54,253 nucleotides of DNA from positions 1-54,253 of the forward strand of contig CAZAJX010000009.1 of NCBI GenBank assembly GCA_964485815.1. The letters run 5' to 3'. Position numbers and translations under genes: made by a program. The notes under the pieces are model-generated. The model saw only the letters and a list, made by a program, of their open reading frames with translations. It was not told the origin of the DNA and did no database searches. This document shows positions 42,692 through 50,779 of this stretch, one piece after another (positions within the stretch are counted from its first letter, which is position 1; every line of letters starts with the position of its first letter). The DNA comes from SFLA01 sp964485815 (GTDB lineage Bacteria > Bacillota > Clostridia > Oscillospirales > CAG-382).

Positions 42692-42720
42692 ATTATACAA
42701 TATTTTTATTCTGTTGTAAA
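42692..42720 (-). promoter_or_regulatory. Sigma-A promoter for the queA operon
   Basis: Minus strand: TTTACA (42720-42715), a 17-base spacer and TATAAT (42697-42692). Confidence 0.68.
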
Positions 42721-42752
42721 GACCGTTAACGCAGGAAAGCGAGATATTTTTT

Positions 42753-43589
42753 ATGAAAAAACTTCCTCTTTTTGTCGGCGCGGGCACGGCAATGGTAACC
42801 CCTTTCAACAAGGACGGTTTGATTGATTTTGAATCCCTGAAAAGACTTGTGGAAATTCAGCTTAAAGCGGGCGTAGGCGCATTGATAATGTGCGGCACCA
42901 CAGGCGAATCATCTACGCTGGAACGGGAAGAAAGATGGGAAATTATAAGATTTACCAAGGATTTTGTGAAAAATGATTGCGTTGTTATTGCGGGCACCGG
43001 CTGTAACGATACGAAAAAAGCGGTAATATTCACGCAAGATGCATACGATGCAGGAGCAGACGGAATTCTTGCGGTTACGCCTTATTACAACAAAACCACC
43101 CAAGATGGAATTATAAAGTATTACGATGTGCTTTGCCACGCATCTCCCCTTCCCGTTATTGCATATAACGTGCCTTCGAGAACAGGCGTGAATATACTTC
43201 CCGCTACGGCAAAGAAGCTTTCCGAAGCAAGCAATATGTACGGCATAAAAGAAGCAAGCGGAAATATGGGGCAGATCACCGAAACCGGATATCTTTGCGG
43301 AAACGATCTGCCGTTGTATTCGGGCAGTGATGAAATTAACCTTCCCGTACTTTCCATAGGTGGAATCGGGCTTATTTCCGTTGTATCCAATGCCGTCCCC
43401 GGAAAGGTGCAGGAAATGTGCAACCGTTGGTTTGAAGGGGACACGGAAGGTGCTATGAGAATACAGCTTTCTTTAATGCCGCTTATAAAGCAGTTGTTTT
43501 CCTCCGTAAATCCCATTCCCATAAAGAAATATTTAAATGAAAAAGGGCTGACAGAGTATGTGCTCCGTCCGCCCTTGTACGCGGAATAA
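42753..43589 (+). CDS. dapA: 4-hydroxy-tetrahydrodipicolinate synthase
   Basis: DapA condenses pyruvate with aspartate semialdehyde in the lysine/diaminopimelate branch. The 278-residue protein has GTGTTGES-type motif (CGTTGESSTL), YYNKTTQDG, the Tyr of AYNVPSRTG and the Schiff-base Lys in YGIKEASGNM. The C-terminus stops shortly after the RPPL segment, about a dozen residues earlier than typical DapA. It converges on apgM with only one base between stops and no visible terminator. Confidence 0.9.
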   Translation: MKKLPLFVGAGTAMVTPFNKDGLIDFESLKRLVEIQLKAGVGALIMCGTTGESSTLEREERWEIIRFTKDFVKNDCVVIAGTGCNDTKKAVIFTQDAYDAGADGILAVTPYYNKTTQDGIIKYYDVLCHASPLPVIAYNVPSRTGVNILPATAKKLSEASNMYGIKEASGNMGQITETGYLCGNDLPLYSGSDEINLPVLSIGGIGLISVVSNAVPGKVQEMCNRWFEGDTEGAMRIQLSLMPLIKQLFSSVNPIPIKKYLNEKGLTEYVLRPPLYAE

Positions 43590-43590
43590 T

Positions 43591-44787
43591 TTATTTTTCC
43601 AAAAAGATACGCATAAGATCGGGACCCGTGGGAACGTACATTCCGTCCGACGCCTCCGCTTCCGTATACTGTCTGATAGGATACACCTGACGGCGGCTGT
43701 CGTAAATAATAAACGGCACTTCGCCTCTGGCGTGGGTACGGGTGGATGCGGGCGTATAATGGTCCGGCATAAACAGTATGCGGTAATCTTCGCCGTATGT
43801 GTTGAGAAACTCAAGCATAGGCGCCATTATCTCGGAATCCAGCTTTTCGATTGCAGTCTTCTTACCTACGGGGTTTCCCTGATGACCGTATTCATCGGGT
43901 GCTTCAACGTGGAGATAAACAAGATCTTTTCCCGAAAGGAACTGCTTTTCAGCCTCCTTTTCCTTTGCGCGGTAATCGGTATCCGTTCCTCCGGTAGCAC
44001 CGTCAACAAAAGGCACCTCCATACCTGCACACAAGCCTATTCCCTTTATAAGGTCAACCGCGCAGACCACCGCGCCGTCAAGCCCGAAGGTTTCCTTGAA
44101 GGAAGGGAGCGCGGGATTCTTTCCGGGACTCCACAGCCAGATGGAATTTGCTTTTTTCTTTCCCTCGGCAGCGCGTTTAAGGTTGACGGGATGATTTTCC
44201 AACAGTTCGCGGGAGCGTCTTTGCAAGGTAAGATAAGGTTCGGGCGGGAGATATTCGCCGATATACTGTCCCATAATATCATGAGGACGGGTGAAATCTC
44301 TGAATCCGTTCCAAGTGTCCGTAATGAAGCAATGGCGGTATGAAATTCCCGTAAATATACGGTCGGTAGTACCGCAAAGCAGGTTTTTATCCAGATACTC
44401 TATAAGCGCACGGGCTTCGGGAGTGGTTATCTCCCCCGCCGTGTTATCGTCCATCACAAGATTTTCGTATTCGCCTTCACCTGTAAGGCACACCAAGTTG
44501 GCGCGGATAGCCGCCTGATCCTTACCAAGGGTTATTCCCAGACTTACAGCCTCAAGAGGGGATCTGCCCGCAGAATATATCTCGGGAGGATAACCCATAA
44601 TGGAAAGGTTTGCGGTGTCGGATTCGGGCACCATATGGTCGGGCACGGTTTTGCACAGTCCCATAACTCCGCCTGAAGCAAGACGGTCGATCGTAGGCTT
44701 GTTTGCCGCCTCCAGAGGTGTTTTATTTCCAAGTTCAGAGCAGCGGTAATCCGCCATACCGTCGCCCAGCAAAACAAAATATTTCAT
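43591..44787 (-). CDS. 2,3-bisphosphoglycerate-independent phosphoglycerate mutase, ApgM type (possible homoserine kinase)
   Basis: The 398-residue protein of the alkaline-phosphatase-like superfamily resembles archaeal-type ApgM: LLGDGMADYRCSELG, ESDTANLSIMGYPPE with the nucleophile Ser, HVEAPDEYGHQGN and MPDHYTPASTRTHARGEVPF metal ligands. Some proteins of this type in bacteria are proposed to act as alternative homoserine kinases in the threonine pathway. The dapA neighbour (aspartate family) mildly supports that; sequence alone cannot decide. Confidence 0.82.
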   Translation of the reverse strand: MKYFVLLGDGMADYRCSELGNKTPLEAANKPTIDRLASGGVMGLCKTVPDHMVPESDTANLSIMGYPPEIYSAGRSPLEAVSLGITLGKDQAAIRANLVCLTGEGEYENLVMDDNTAGEITTPEARALIEYLDKNLLCGTTDRIFTGISYRHCFITDTWNGFRDFTRPHDIMGQYIGEYLPPEPYLTLQRRSRELLENHPVNLKRAAEGKKKANSIWLWSPGKNPALPSFKETFGLDGAVVCAVDLIKGIGLCAGMEVPFVDGATGGTDTDYRAKEKEAEKQFLSGKDLVYLHVEAPDEYGHQGNPVGKKTAIEKLDSEIMAPMLEFLNTYGEDYRILFMPDHYTPASTRTHARGEVPFIIYDSRRQVYPIRQYTEAEASDGMYVPTGPDLMRIFLEK

Positions 44788-44826
44788 AATATAAAAACTC
44801 TTTTCAAAAAGAAATTAAAGCCAAAG

Positions 44827-44855
44827 TTGACAATCCACGAAATTAGTTATATACT
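44827..44855 (+). promoter_or_regulatory. Strong sigma-A promoter for the SLOG-domain gene
   Basis: TTGACA (44827-44832), a 17-base spacer and TATACT (44850-44855), 21 bases before the GTG start. Confidence 0.8.
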
Positions 44856-44875
44856 GATTTCACGGAGGTGATACC

Positions 44876-45208
44876 GTGAGAGTTGCCGTTATCGGTTCAA
44901 GAAGTATAAAAAATGCTGATATTTCCCAATATATTCCCGCAGAAACCACGGAGATAATTACCGGAGGTGCCGTGGGAGTTGACCGTCTTGCAGAACGTGA
45001 AGCACGGTTGAGAGGTATTGCTCTTACCGTATTCAAGCCCGATTATGAAGCTCACGGAAAAAGTGCGCCTCTTGTGAGAAACAAGCTGATCGCCAAGGAA
45101 TGCGATGTGCTTATTGCGTTTTGGGACGGTTCTTCCCGAGGAACTGTATTCACCTGGAGATATGCCGCGAAATTGGGAAAGCCCGTAAAAATATACAAAC
45201 TGATATAA
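44876..45208 (+). CDS. Small SLOG-domain protein (DUF2493/YspA-like)
   Basis: The 110-residue Rossmann-like protein starts at GTG 44876 behind an almost perfect anti-Shine-Dalgarno match (GGAGGTGAT, 44864-44872). Features: N-terminal VAVIGSRS, GGAVGVDRLAEREARLRGI with the nucleotide/ligand-binding glycines, and a C-terminal FWDGSSRGTVFTWRYA. SLOG proteins bind nucleotides or nucleotide derivatives, and some sense signals in defence or toxin-antitoxin contexts. No neighbour suggests a ligand. Terminator follows. Confidence 0.83.
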   Translation: MRVAVIGSRSIKNADISQYIPAETTEIITGGAVGVDRLAEREARLRGIALTVFKPDYEAHGKSAPLVRNKLIAKECDVLIAFWDGSSRGTVFTWRYAAKLGKPVKIYKLI

Positions 45209-45211
45209 ATT

Positions 45212-45247
45212 CACCCCAAGAAGCCGACCGCTCCTTGGGGTGTTTTG
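45212..45247 (+). terminator. Probable terminator after the SLOG gene
   Basis: CACCCCAAG paired with CTTGGGGTG around a 13-base loop, then TTTTGT; the T run is short. Confidence 0.6.
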
Positions 45248-45261
45248 TATTGCGGTAAGGG

Positions 45262-46296
45262 TTACTTGATATATACTATCTCACCGTGCTTATCTGCACT
45301 CTCCATTTCCGCCAAAGCGATCTTTACGGTATCGCGGGCAGATTCGGGAGTAGCTCTGTCTATCTTGCCACCTGCTAAAAGGGTATCGGCAAAATACTTA
45401 AGCTCGGTATAATAAAAGTTTTCGGTATCATATTCGGGAGTAACGTTGTTGCCCTCGGTATCGATAACGCGGAGTCCGTTTTCATCAAACCAAACGGTAG
45501 CCTTTTCAAGGTTAACACGGAAGATCTGATAAAATCCGTTGCCCTTGAGAGTCCAGTCGTTCTGAGCGTTTACGGGCATCATATCGTCATAGATATAGTT
45601 GGTGGTACAGCAATCGTAGGCACTCTCGGGAAAAACGGTATATCCGTTGGTGGTAACAGCCTTGGGCATACCGAAAATGTGGTTAACTGCGTCAACATCG
45701 TGAACGTGCTGATCAAACAGCGCTCCGCCGCCCTTTTCGCGCTTGAGAAGCCAGTTTTCGTAAGACCACAGAGGTGTTCCGCCGCCGCGGAAGAAGAATG
45801 CGGAATATGCCTTGCCGTATTCGCCGGAAGCAACGATATTCTTTATGGTATCGTACTGACCTGCAAAGCGCAAGCACTGACCGATCATAAGATTTTTGCC
45901 GGTACGGTGTGCGGTTTCGATCATTTTCTCGCACTCTTCAACAGAGGGTGCCATAGGCTTTTCGCAAATAACGTTTACGCCTGCTTCAAGACACAGACAG
46001 GTGCCCCAGCAATGAAGATATGTAGGCAGAGCGATGGTAACCATATCCAGCTCTTCCTTTTTTAGCATTTCCTCAAGATCGGTATAAAGGTTGAAGGAAG
46101 CGAAATCGTATCCGTCCGCACCAACTTCGCCGATATTGAAATCTGCTTTATAGTTGGTAAACTTTTTCTCGTCTATATCGCAAAGAGCAACTACCTTAAT
46201 AGGGTATCCCTCTTTTTCAAGACGGAGGTAATTATCAAGATGTCCGCGGCCCATAGAGCCGATGCCGACCATCGCGGCGCGAAGAACTTTACTCAT
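45262..46296 (-). CDS. Gfo/Idh/MocA-family oxidoreductase
   Basis: The 344-residue NAD(P)-dependent dehydrogenase has the N-terminal Rossmann motif MVGIGSMGRGHLDNY (about 9-22), the catalytic Lys in CEKPMAPSVEECEKMI (about 110-125) and the C-terminal substrate domain. It oxidises or epimerises a sugar or inositol-like substrate. Downstream of a sugar isomerase on the same strand with a 12-base gap; the pair likely handles a specific sugar or polyol, identity unknown. Confidence 0.9.
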   Translation of the reverse strand: MSKVLRAAMVGIGSMGRGHLDNYLRLEKEGYPIKVVALCDIDEKKFTNYKADFNIGEVGADGYDFASFNLYTDLEEMLKKEELDMVTIALPTYLHCWGTCLCLEAGVNVICEKPMAPSVEECEKMIETAHRTGKNLMIGQCLRFAGQYDTIKNIVASGEYGKAYSAFFFRGGGTPLWSYENWLLKREKGGGALFDQHVHDVDAVNHIFGMPKAVTTNGYTVFPESAYDCCTTNYIYDDMMPVNAQNDWTLKGNGFYQIFRVNLEKATVWFDENGLRVIDTEGNNVTPEYDTENFYYTELKYFADTLLAGGKIDRATPESARDTVKIALAEMESADKHGEIVYIK

Positions 46297-46308
46297 TTCA
46301 AAAACTCC

Positions 46309-47127
46309 TTAAAGATTCATAATAATATCCATATCGGCAGAGAACATTTCCACAGCGTATTTGGTAGTCATACCCTCTTCGGGCCACATTTCAGAAGAAA
46401 CGGGACCTTCATAACCTGCTGCGCGCAGACAATCAAAGGTGGTCTTCCAATCAATTGTGCCCTGTCTGAGATATACGAACTGTCCGCTTTCTTTATTAAA
46501 GCCTTTTATATGTACGCGGCGTATCTTTTCACCCAGAGCTTCTATCCAATGGGACTGGAATCCGTCTCTCTCGATATTGCCCGCATCGAAATATGCGCCT
46601 ACGCCCTCTCCGCATTCGTCGATAAAACGGCGCATCTCAAGAGGAGAAAGCAGGAATTTGTTCCATACGTTTTCTATAGCGAGAACAACGCCCTTTTCAG
46701 CCGCTTCTTTGCCCAGAACCTTAAGACAGCTCTGCGCGTTTTCATATGCGGTCTTATAGCTTACCTTTTCGTTTACAACGCCGGGAACTACCAAAACGGT
46801 ATCCATACCCAAAACCTCGCAAACGTGGATCATTTTACGGATAACGTCCATACCCGCTTCTCTTACCGCAGGGTCAAGATCTGTGAGGCACTTGGACCAC
46901 AGCTCGGCAGACACTATTCCCACGGGAGTGATACCGTGCTTCTTTGCCAGCTCGCCTACTGCCAGAATTTCCTCATCGTCAGCGCCGTTCCAGATGTTGG
47001 GATAGGTCTGGCGTGCGGAATACATATTAAGTTCTGCGTAATCAAAGCCTGCGGCTTTGATCTCGGCAAACACCTCATCAAGAGGAACACTTTCTGCATA
47101 AGTACAAATGTTAATTGATTTAAGCAT
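46309..47127 (-). CDS. Sugar phosphate isomerase/epimerase family protein (TIM barrel)
   Basis: The ATG at 47127 is preferred over the GTG at 47136; 272 residues. The xylose-isomerase-like TIM barrel is shown by EVFAEIKAAGFDYAELNM, VLAIENVWNKFLLSP with the conserved Glu, YFDAGNIERDG with Asp ligand, and a C-terminal SSEMWPEEGM. Metal-dependent isomerisation or epimerisation of a sugar or ketoacid is likely. Paired with the Gfo/Idh dehydrogenase downstream. Confidence 0.88.
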   Translation of the reverse strand: MLKSINICTYAESVPLDEVFAEIKAAGFDYAELNMYSARQTYPNIWNGADDEEILAVGELAKKHGITPVGIVSAELWSKCLTDLDPAVREAGMDVIRKMIHVCEVLGMDTVLVVPGVVNEKVSYKTAYENAQSCLKVLGKEAAEKGVVLAIENVWNKFLLSPLEMRRFIDECGEGVGAYFDAGNIERDGFQSHWIEALGEKIRRVHIKGFNKESGQFVYLRQGTIDWKTTFDCLRAAGYEGPVSSEMWPEEGMTTKYAVEMFSADMDIIMNL

Positions 47128-47156
47128 ACTCTTCACCCAAATAATTAAAAATAATT

Positions 47157-47185
47157 AAAATATCTGCTAAAAAAGGGCGTGTCAA
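47157..47185 (-). promoter_or_regulatory. Promoter for the sugar isomerase/dehydrogenase pair, nested in a terminator
   Basis: Minus strand: TTGACA (47185-47180), a 17-base spacer and TATTTT (47162-47157). The TTGACA lies in the descending arm of the hairpin that ends the Cys-Asp protein transcript. Confidence 0.55.
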
Positions 47186-47200
47186 AAGACAGCCCTTTTA
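47168..47200 (-). terminator. Terminator of the efp transcript
   Basis: Minus strand: AAAAGGGCTGTC, loop TTTT, GACACGCCC then TTTTTT. Overlaps the next operon's -35 box. Confidence 0.8.
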
Positions 47201-47212
47201 AGTTTTGTTAAA

Positions 47213-47710
47213 TTATTCGCAATCCTCGCAATCGCAATCGCAATCGCATTCGCATTCGTTGCAAACAATGTCAAGCTCTGCGTTGCAGGAAGGGCATATT
47301 ACCTTTTCCATGTGCTCGATTTCTTCGGAATCGATATAGATCATTTCGCCGCAAGCGGGGCACTCAAGCTCTTCTACGCAATCTTCACAATCGCAGTCGC
47401 AATCGCAATCGTCGCAATCACAGTCGCAATCATCGCAATCGCAATCGCAATCGTCATAATCACAATCGCAATCACAATCGTCGTCTTCGCATTCGTAGAA
47501 ATCCTTTTCAACCTCGCCGAGATCTTCGTCTATCTCTTCGATATAATCGTTGAGCATAGCGGTCTCGTCCTCGAGATCCTGAACGGAAAGAGCGAGATCC
47601 TCAAGCAGATCGAGAATAGCGGCAAAAAGCTTGCCTTCGTTGGAATTCTGGTCGTAATTCATACCGTCAAGAAGACCCTTGAGGTAGGAAGCCTTTTCGG
47701 AAACTGTCAT
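47213..47710 (-). CDS. CD1247-type N-terminal domain protein with Cys-Asp repeats and zinc ribbon
   Basis: The 165-residue protein has a CD1247-like N-terminal domain (about 1-68; SEKASYLKGLLDGM, IEEIDEDLGEVEKDFYE), a Cys-Asp low-complexity block (about 74-108) where C alternates with D in DCDCDCD units, a zinc-ribbon pair (CPAC and CPSC, about 116-138), and a Cys-Asp tail. Counting gives 26 cysteines in 165 residues. The Cys-Asp block is encoded by repeats of the hexamer CAATCG on the plus strand. It follows efp by 18 bases. A metal-binding role is inference. Confidence 0.85.
   Translation of the reverse strand: MTVSEKASYLKGLLDGMNYDQNSNEGKLFAAILDLLEDLALSVQDLEDETAMLNDYIEEIDEDLGEVEKDFYECEDDDCDCDCDYDDCDCDCDDCDCDCDDCDCDCDCEDCVEELECPACGEMIYIDSEEIEHMEKVICPSCNAELDIVCNECECDCDCDCEDCE
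47384..47492. repeat. Hexamer repeat tract (CAATCG type) in the Cys-Asp gene
   Basis: Degenerate tandem hexamers CAATCG/CAATCA/CAGTCG encode the Asp-Cys dipeptides. A second short tract is at 47219-47260. Such tracts can expand or contract by replication slippage in steps that keep the reading frame. Confidence 0.8.
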
Positions 47711-47728
47711 TTTCGTGTCCTTTCTGCG

Positions 47729-48286
47729 TTATACACGCTCAAGATATTCGCCTGTACGGGTGTCTATCTTAACTACGTCGCCTTCGTTAACAAAGATAGG
47801 TACTCTGATAACGGCGCCGGTTTCAACAGTTGCATTCTTGGTAACGTTGGTAGCGGTATTTCCCTTTACGCCGGGCTCGGTTTCGGTGATCTCAAGTTCA
47901 ACGAACATAGGAGGTTCAACAGAGAAAACACTGCCCTTGTAGGAAAGCAGACGGCACTGGTGGCCTTCCTTAACGAACTTAAAGCTATCGGGAAGCTTAT
48001 CGCTGTTAAGAGGAACCTGATCAAAGGTCTGCATATCCATGAAGTAGTAAAGGTCGCCATCGTTGTAGGAATATTCCATATCCTTCTTTTCAACGGTAGC
48101 GGAAGGGAATTTTGCGGTAGGGTTGAAAGATGTTTCGATAACGGCACCGGTGATAACGTTTCTCATCTTGGTACGAACGAAAGCCGCACCTTTGCCGGGT
48201 TTAACGTGCTGGAATTCAACAACCTGCATTACTTGTCCGTCCATTTCGAAAGTAAGGCCGTTTCTGAAATCGCCTGCAGATAACAT
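47729..48286 (-). CDS. efp: Elongation factor P
   Basis: EF-P rescues ribosomes stalled at polyproline. The 185-residue protein has three beta-barrel domains; the loop that carries the modifiable residue reads KPGKGAA with Lys32 in the usual position, and the C-terminal VPIFVNEGDVVKIDTRTGEY segment. It has its own strong promoter and a short hairpin-forming leader. Confidence 0.96.
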   Translation of the reverse strand: MLSAGDFRNGLTFEMDGQVMQVVEFQHVKPGKGAAFVRTKMRNVITGAVIETSFNPTAKFPSATVEKKDMEYSYNDGDLYYFMDMQTFDQVPLNSDKLPDSFKFVKEGHQCRLLSYKGSVFSVEPPMFVELEITETEPGVKGNTATNVTKNATVETGAVIRVPIFVNEGDVVKIDTRTGEYLERV

Positions 48287-48339
48287 ATATATCCTCCTTC
48301 GTCTGCATATATACGCAGAACTCTTTTTTATCTCTATAT

Positions 48340-48368
48340 ATTGTAAACAAAGATTGTGTTTTTGTCAA
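48340..48368 (-). promoter_or_regulatory. Strong promoter for efp
   Basis: Minus strand: TTGACA (48368-48363), a 17-base spacer and TACAAT (48345-48340). Confidence 0.75.
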
Positions 48369-48376
48369 CAGTTTTT

Positions 48377-49456
48377 TTACAGTTCAATAAGTTCCTTGGG
48401 TGAATTTGTAAGATTTTCACAACCCGTTTCGGTAATAAGCACCATATCCTCGATACGGCAGCCGCCAAAGCCCTCGATATATATGCCGGGTTCGACGGTC
48501 ATAATGTTCCCGGGAACGAAAATATCCGTGCTTCTGGAAGCGAATCTGGGGGATTCGTGGATCTCCAGACCGAGGGAATGTCCAAGAGAATGACCGAACT
48601 TGCCTTCGTATCCGCAGGAGTTGATGTAATCTCTTGCGGCTGCATCAACGGTTGCGCCGTCTACCCCTGCTTTTGCGGCGGCAATACCGCGCTTCTGGGC
48701 TTCAAGAACGGTTTCGTAAATATGTTTTGTCTTTTCGTCAGCCTTGCCGAGAACTACGGTGCGTGTCATATCCGAGCAATAGCCGTTATAGCGTGCGCCG
48801 AAGTCCATTGTAAGAAATGCGTTTTCGGTAAGAACAGTATCGGAAGGAACGCCGTGAGGAAGAGAACTGTTTTTGCCCGAAACAGCGATGGTTTCGAACG
48901 CAAATCCGTCTGCACCGTTTTTGCGCATAGCGTATTCAAGCTCTGCGGCAACCTCTTTTTCGGTTACGCCGGGGCGGATAAAGTTAAGCACGTGAAGGAA
49001 AGCCGCATCGGTTATCTTTTGAGCCGCACGGATATTTTCCACCTCGCGGGGAGTTTTTACTCTGCGGAATTCGCCGCAGATATCGTTTACGCCGCCGAAC
49101 TTAACGGAGGGGAAGAACTCACAAAGCGCCTTTTCTCTTGCAACGGTGGTACGGTTGCTGTCAAAGCAAACGTCGGTAATTCCGTTTTTCTCAAGCATTT
49201 CACCGAGAATTCTGAAAGAGCTTTTGTCAAGCAGATAAAGATTAACGTCATCAAACAAAAGTCCGTCTGCCTTTGCGCGGGCAGCTGCTTCGTAATAGCG
49301 GGAATCTATAACCAGCGCAGTTTCTTCTCCGTTTACGAGAACGAATCCGTCGGTAGAGAAAAATCCGCTGATATAGTGCATATTTACTTCATCAAAGAAC
49401 ACTGCCGCGCCGTATCCCAAAGCAGAGATCTTTTCAAAAACTTTTCTTCCGTTCAT
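48377..49456 (-). CDS. Xaa-Pro aminopeptidase/dipeptidase (M24 family)
   Basis: The 359-residue M24 peptidase has an N-terminal creatinase-like domain (about 1-125) and a pita-bread catalytic domain with five metal ligands: LTMDFGARYNGYCSDMTRT (two Asp), HSLGHSLGLEIHE (His), MTVEPGIYI and CRIEDMVLIT (Glu pairs). Likely cleaves peptides with proline at position 2. It precedes efp, a common Firmicutes neighbour that also handles proline-rich sequences. ATG overlaps the hslO stop by 4 bases. Confidence 0.92.
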   Translation of the reverse strand: MNGRKVFEKISALGYGAAVFFDEVNMHYISGFFSTDGFVLVNGEETALVIDSRYYEAAARAKADGLLFDDVNLYLLDKSSFRILGEMLEKNGITDVCFDSNRTTVAREKALCEFFPSVKFGGVNDICGEFRRVKTPREVENIRAAQKITDAAFLHVLNFIRPGVTEKEVAAELEYAMRKNGADGFAFETIAVSGKNSSLPHGVPSDTVLTENAFLTMDFGARYNGYCSDMTRTVVLGKADEKTKHIYETVLEAQKRGIAAAKAGVDGATVDAAARDYINSCGYEGKFGHSLGHSLGLEIHESPRFASRSTDIFVPGNIMTVEPGIYIEGFGGCRIEDMVLITETGCENLTNSPKELIEL

Positions 49457-50328
49457 TCTTTTGCCTCCTTTATAAGACCGGCTATTTCCTGCTTCGTGTA
49501 GGAATATTTTCTGCCGCAGAACTGGCAGGTCATTTCTGTATTTTCATCGTTTTCGTAAATATCCGTAAGCTCCTTTTTACCCAGAGAAACCAAGGCTCTG
49601 TCGGTACGCTCACGGGAGCAGTTGCATTCATAGCCGTTTTGAATTTCATCAAAAACATCGTATTCGATACCGTCGAGATAAACCGCAAGGATTTCCTCCA
49701 AGGTCTTTTCTGCCAGCATCTTGGTAATGGGAGGTGCGGAGGAAGCGTTTTTCTCCAAGATCTCGGTAACGGCGGGGTCTGCAAAGGGTAAAAGCTGTAT
49801 AAGCGCACCGCCGGAGCAAGCCGCCGTTCTGTCACGGTCAACAAGCACGCCCAGCGCACAAACGGTGGGAACCTGCTCGCTGTTGGCGTAATAGGATGCG
49901 ATATCCTCTGCCACTTCGCCGCTTACTATATTTGCAATACCGACGTAAGGCTCTTCGCCGCCCACGTCGCGGAGAACGTACATATTTCCTTTTCCGATAC
50001 AGCATCCCACGTTAAGCTTTCCGTCAGGACGCAGAGGCAGGTCGCAGGCGGGATTCTGGATAAAACCGCGGACGTTGCCCTTCCAATCTGAGGATGCGAC
50101 AACGCTTCCGCCCTCTCCGTCCCCTTTAAAGCGGAGAGTGAGAGTATCCTCTTCCTCGCCCAGAAGAGTGCCCATCATAGAGCAGGCGGTAAGAACTCTG
50201 CCCAAAGCCGCAGATGCGGTAGGCTCGGTAGAATGTATCTTGATTGCTTCGTTAACGATATCACGTGTATCTGCTATCAAAGCGCGGGCGGAACCGTCCC
50301 GCGTCATAGCGCGTATTACTCTGCTCAT
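49453..50328 (-). CDS. hslO: Redox-regulated chaperone Hsp33
   Basis: Hsp33 becomes active when oxidation releases zinc from its four cysteines. The 291-residue protein has the N-terminal core (SRVIRAMTRDGSARALIADTRDIV) and the C-terminal CxC...CxxC zinc switch: CNCSRERTDRAL and CQFCGRKY. Flanked by iscU and pepP with 4-base overlaps, so the operon links Fe-S assembly to oxidative protection. Confidence 0.94.
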   Translation of the reverse strand: MSRVIRAMTRDGSARALIADTRDIVNEAIKIHSTEPTASAALGRVLTACSMMGTLLGEEEDTLTLRFKGDGEGGSVVASSDWKGNVRGFIQNPACDLPLRPDGKLNVGCCIGKGNMYVLRDVGGEEPYVGIANIVSGEVAEDIASYYANSEQVPTVCALGVLVDRDRTAACSGGALIQLLPFADPAVTEILEKNASSAPPITKMLAEKTLEEILAVYLDGIEYDVFDEIQNGYECNCSRERTDRALVSLGKKELTDIYENDENTEMTCQFCGRKYSYTKQEIAGLIKEAKE

Positions 50329-50777
50329 TCTTCTTCACCGCAATGCTCATCGTGAAGATGGCAGCAGGAGCAATCTCCGGTACAGCCGGGAAGCTCTTTT
50401 TCGATACCCTTGCGCTTGTAATAATCCGCAACGGCGGCGCGTACGGCTTCTTCTGCCAATACGGAGCAGTGAACCTTTACGGGAGGCAGACCGTCCAAAG
50501 CCTCTACAACGGCTTTGTTGGAAAGCTGCAAAGCTTCATCTACGCTCTTTCCCTTGATAAGCTCGGTAGCCATAGAGCTGGTAGCTATAGCGGAAGCGCA
50601 TCCGTAGGTGTTGAACTTAACGTCGGTGATGATGCCGTTATCGTCTACCTTGAGATATATCTTCATTATATCGCCGCATTTTGCGTTGCCTACCTCACCT
50701 ACTCCGTCGGCATCCTCGATCTTGCCCACGTTACGGGGGTTCTGGAAATGGTCCATTACTTTTTCGCTGTATATCAT
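50325..50777 (-). CDS. Fe-S cluster assembly scaffold NifU/IscU with Cys-rich tail
   Basis: The 150-residue NifU_N/IscU scaffold holds nascent clusters; cluster ligands are seen in VGNAKCGDIMKI, NTYGCASAIATSSM and VKVHCSVLAEEAVRAA. It has an extra Cys/His-rich C-terminal tail (GCTGDCSCCHLHDEHCG) beyond the canonical end. It starts 2 bases after iscS and overlaps hslO by 4 bases. The tail could bind metal. Confidence 0.92.
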   Translation of the reverse strand: MIYSEKVMDHFQNPRNVGKIEDADGVGEVGNAKCGDIMKIYLKVDDNGIITDVKFNTYGCASAIATSSMATELIKGKSVDEALQLSNKAVVEALDGLPPVKVHCSVLAEEAVRAAVADYYKRKGIEKELPGCTGDCSCCHLHDEHCGEEE

Positions 50778-50779
50778 AA

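Noticed and set aside
43589..43591. Terminator between dapA and the apgM-type gene
   Set aside because: Only one base separates the stops and no hairpin is visible nearby.
47219..47492. Short tandem units in the Cys-Asp gene that might look like a CRISPR array
   Set aside because: Repeat units are 6 bases, degenerate and in frame with a coding sequence; there are no spacers or cas genes.
47312..48283. Plus-strand open frame of 323 codons across the Cys-Asp gene and efp
   Set aside because: It reads the complement of the repeat (alternating I/A/V) and of efp; an artefact of codon composition.
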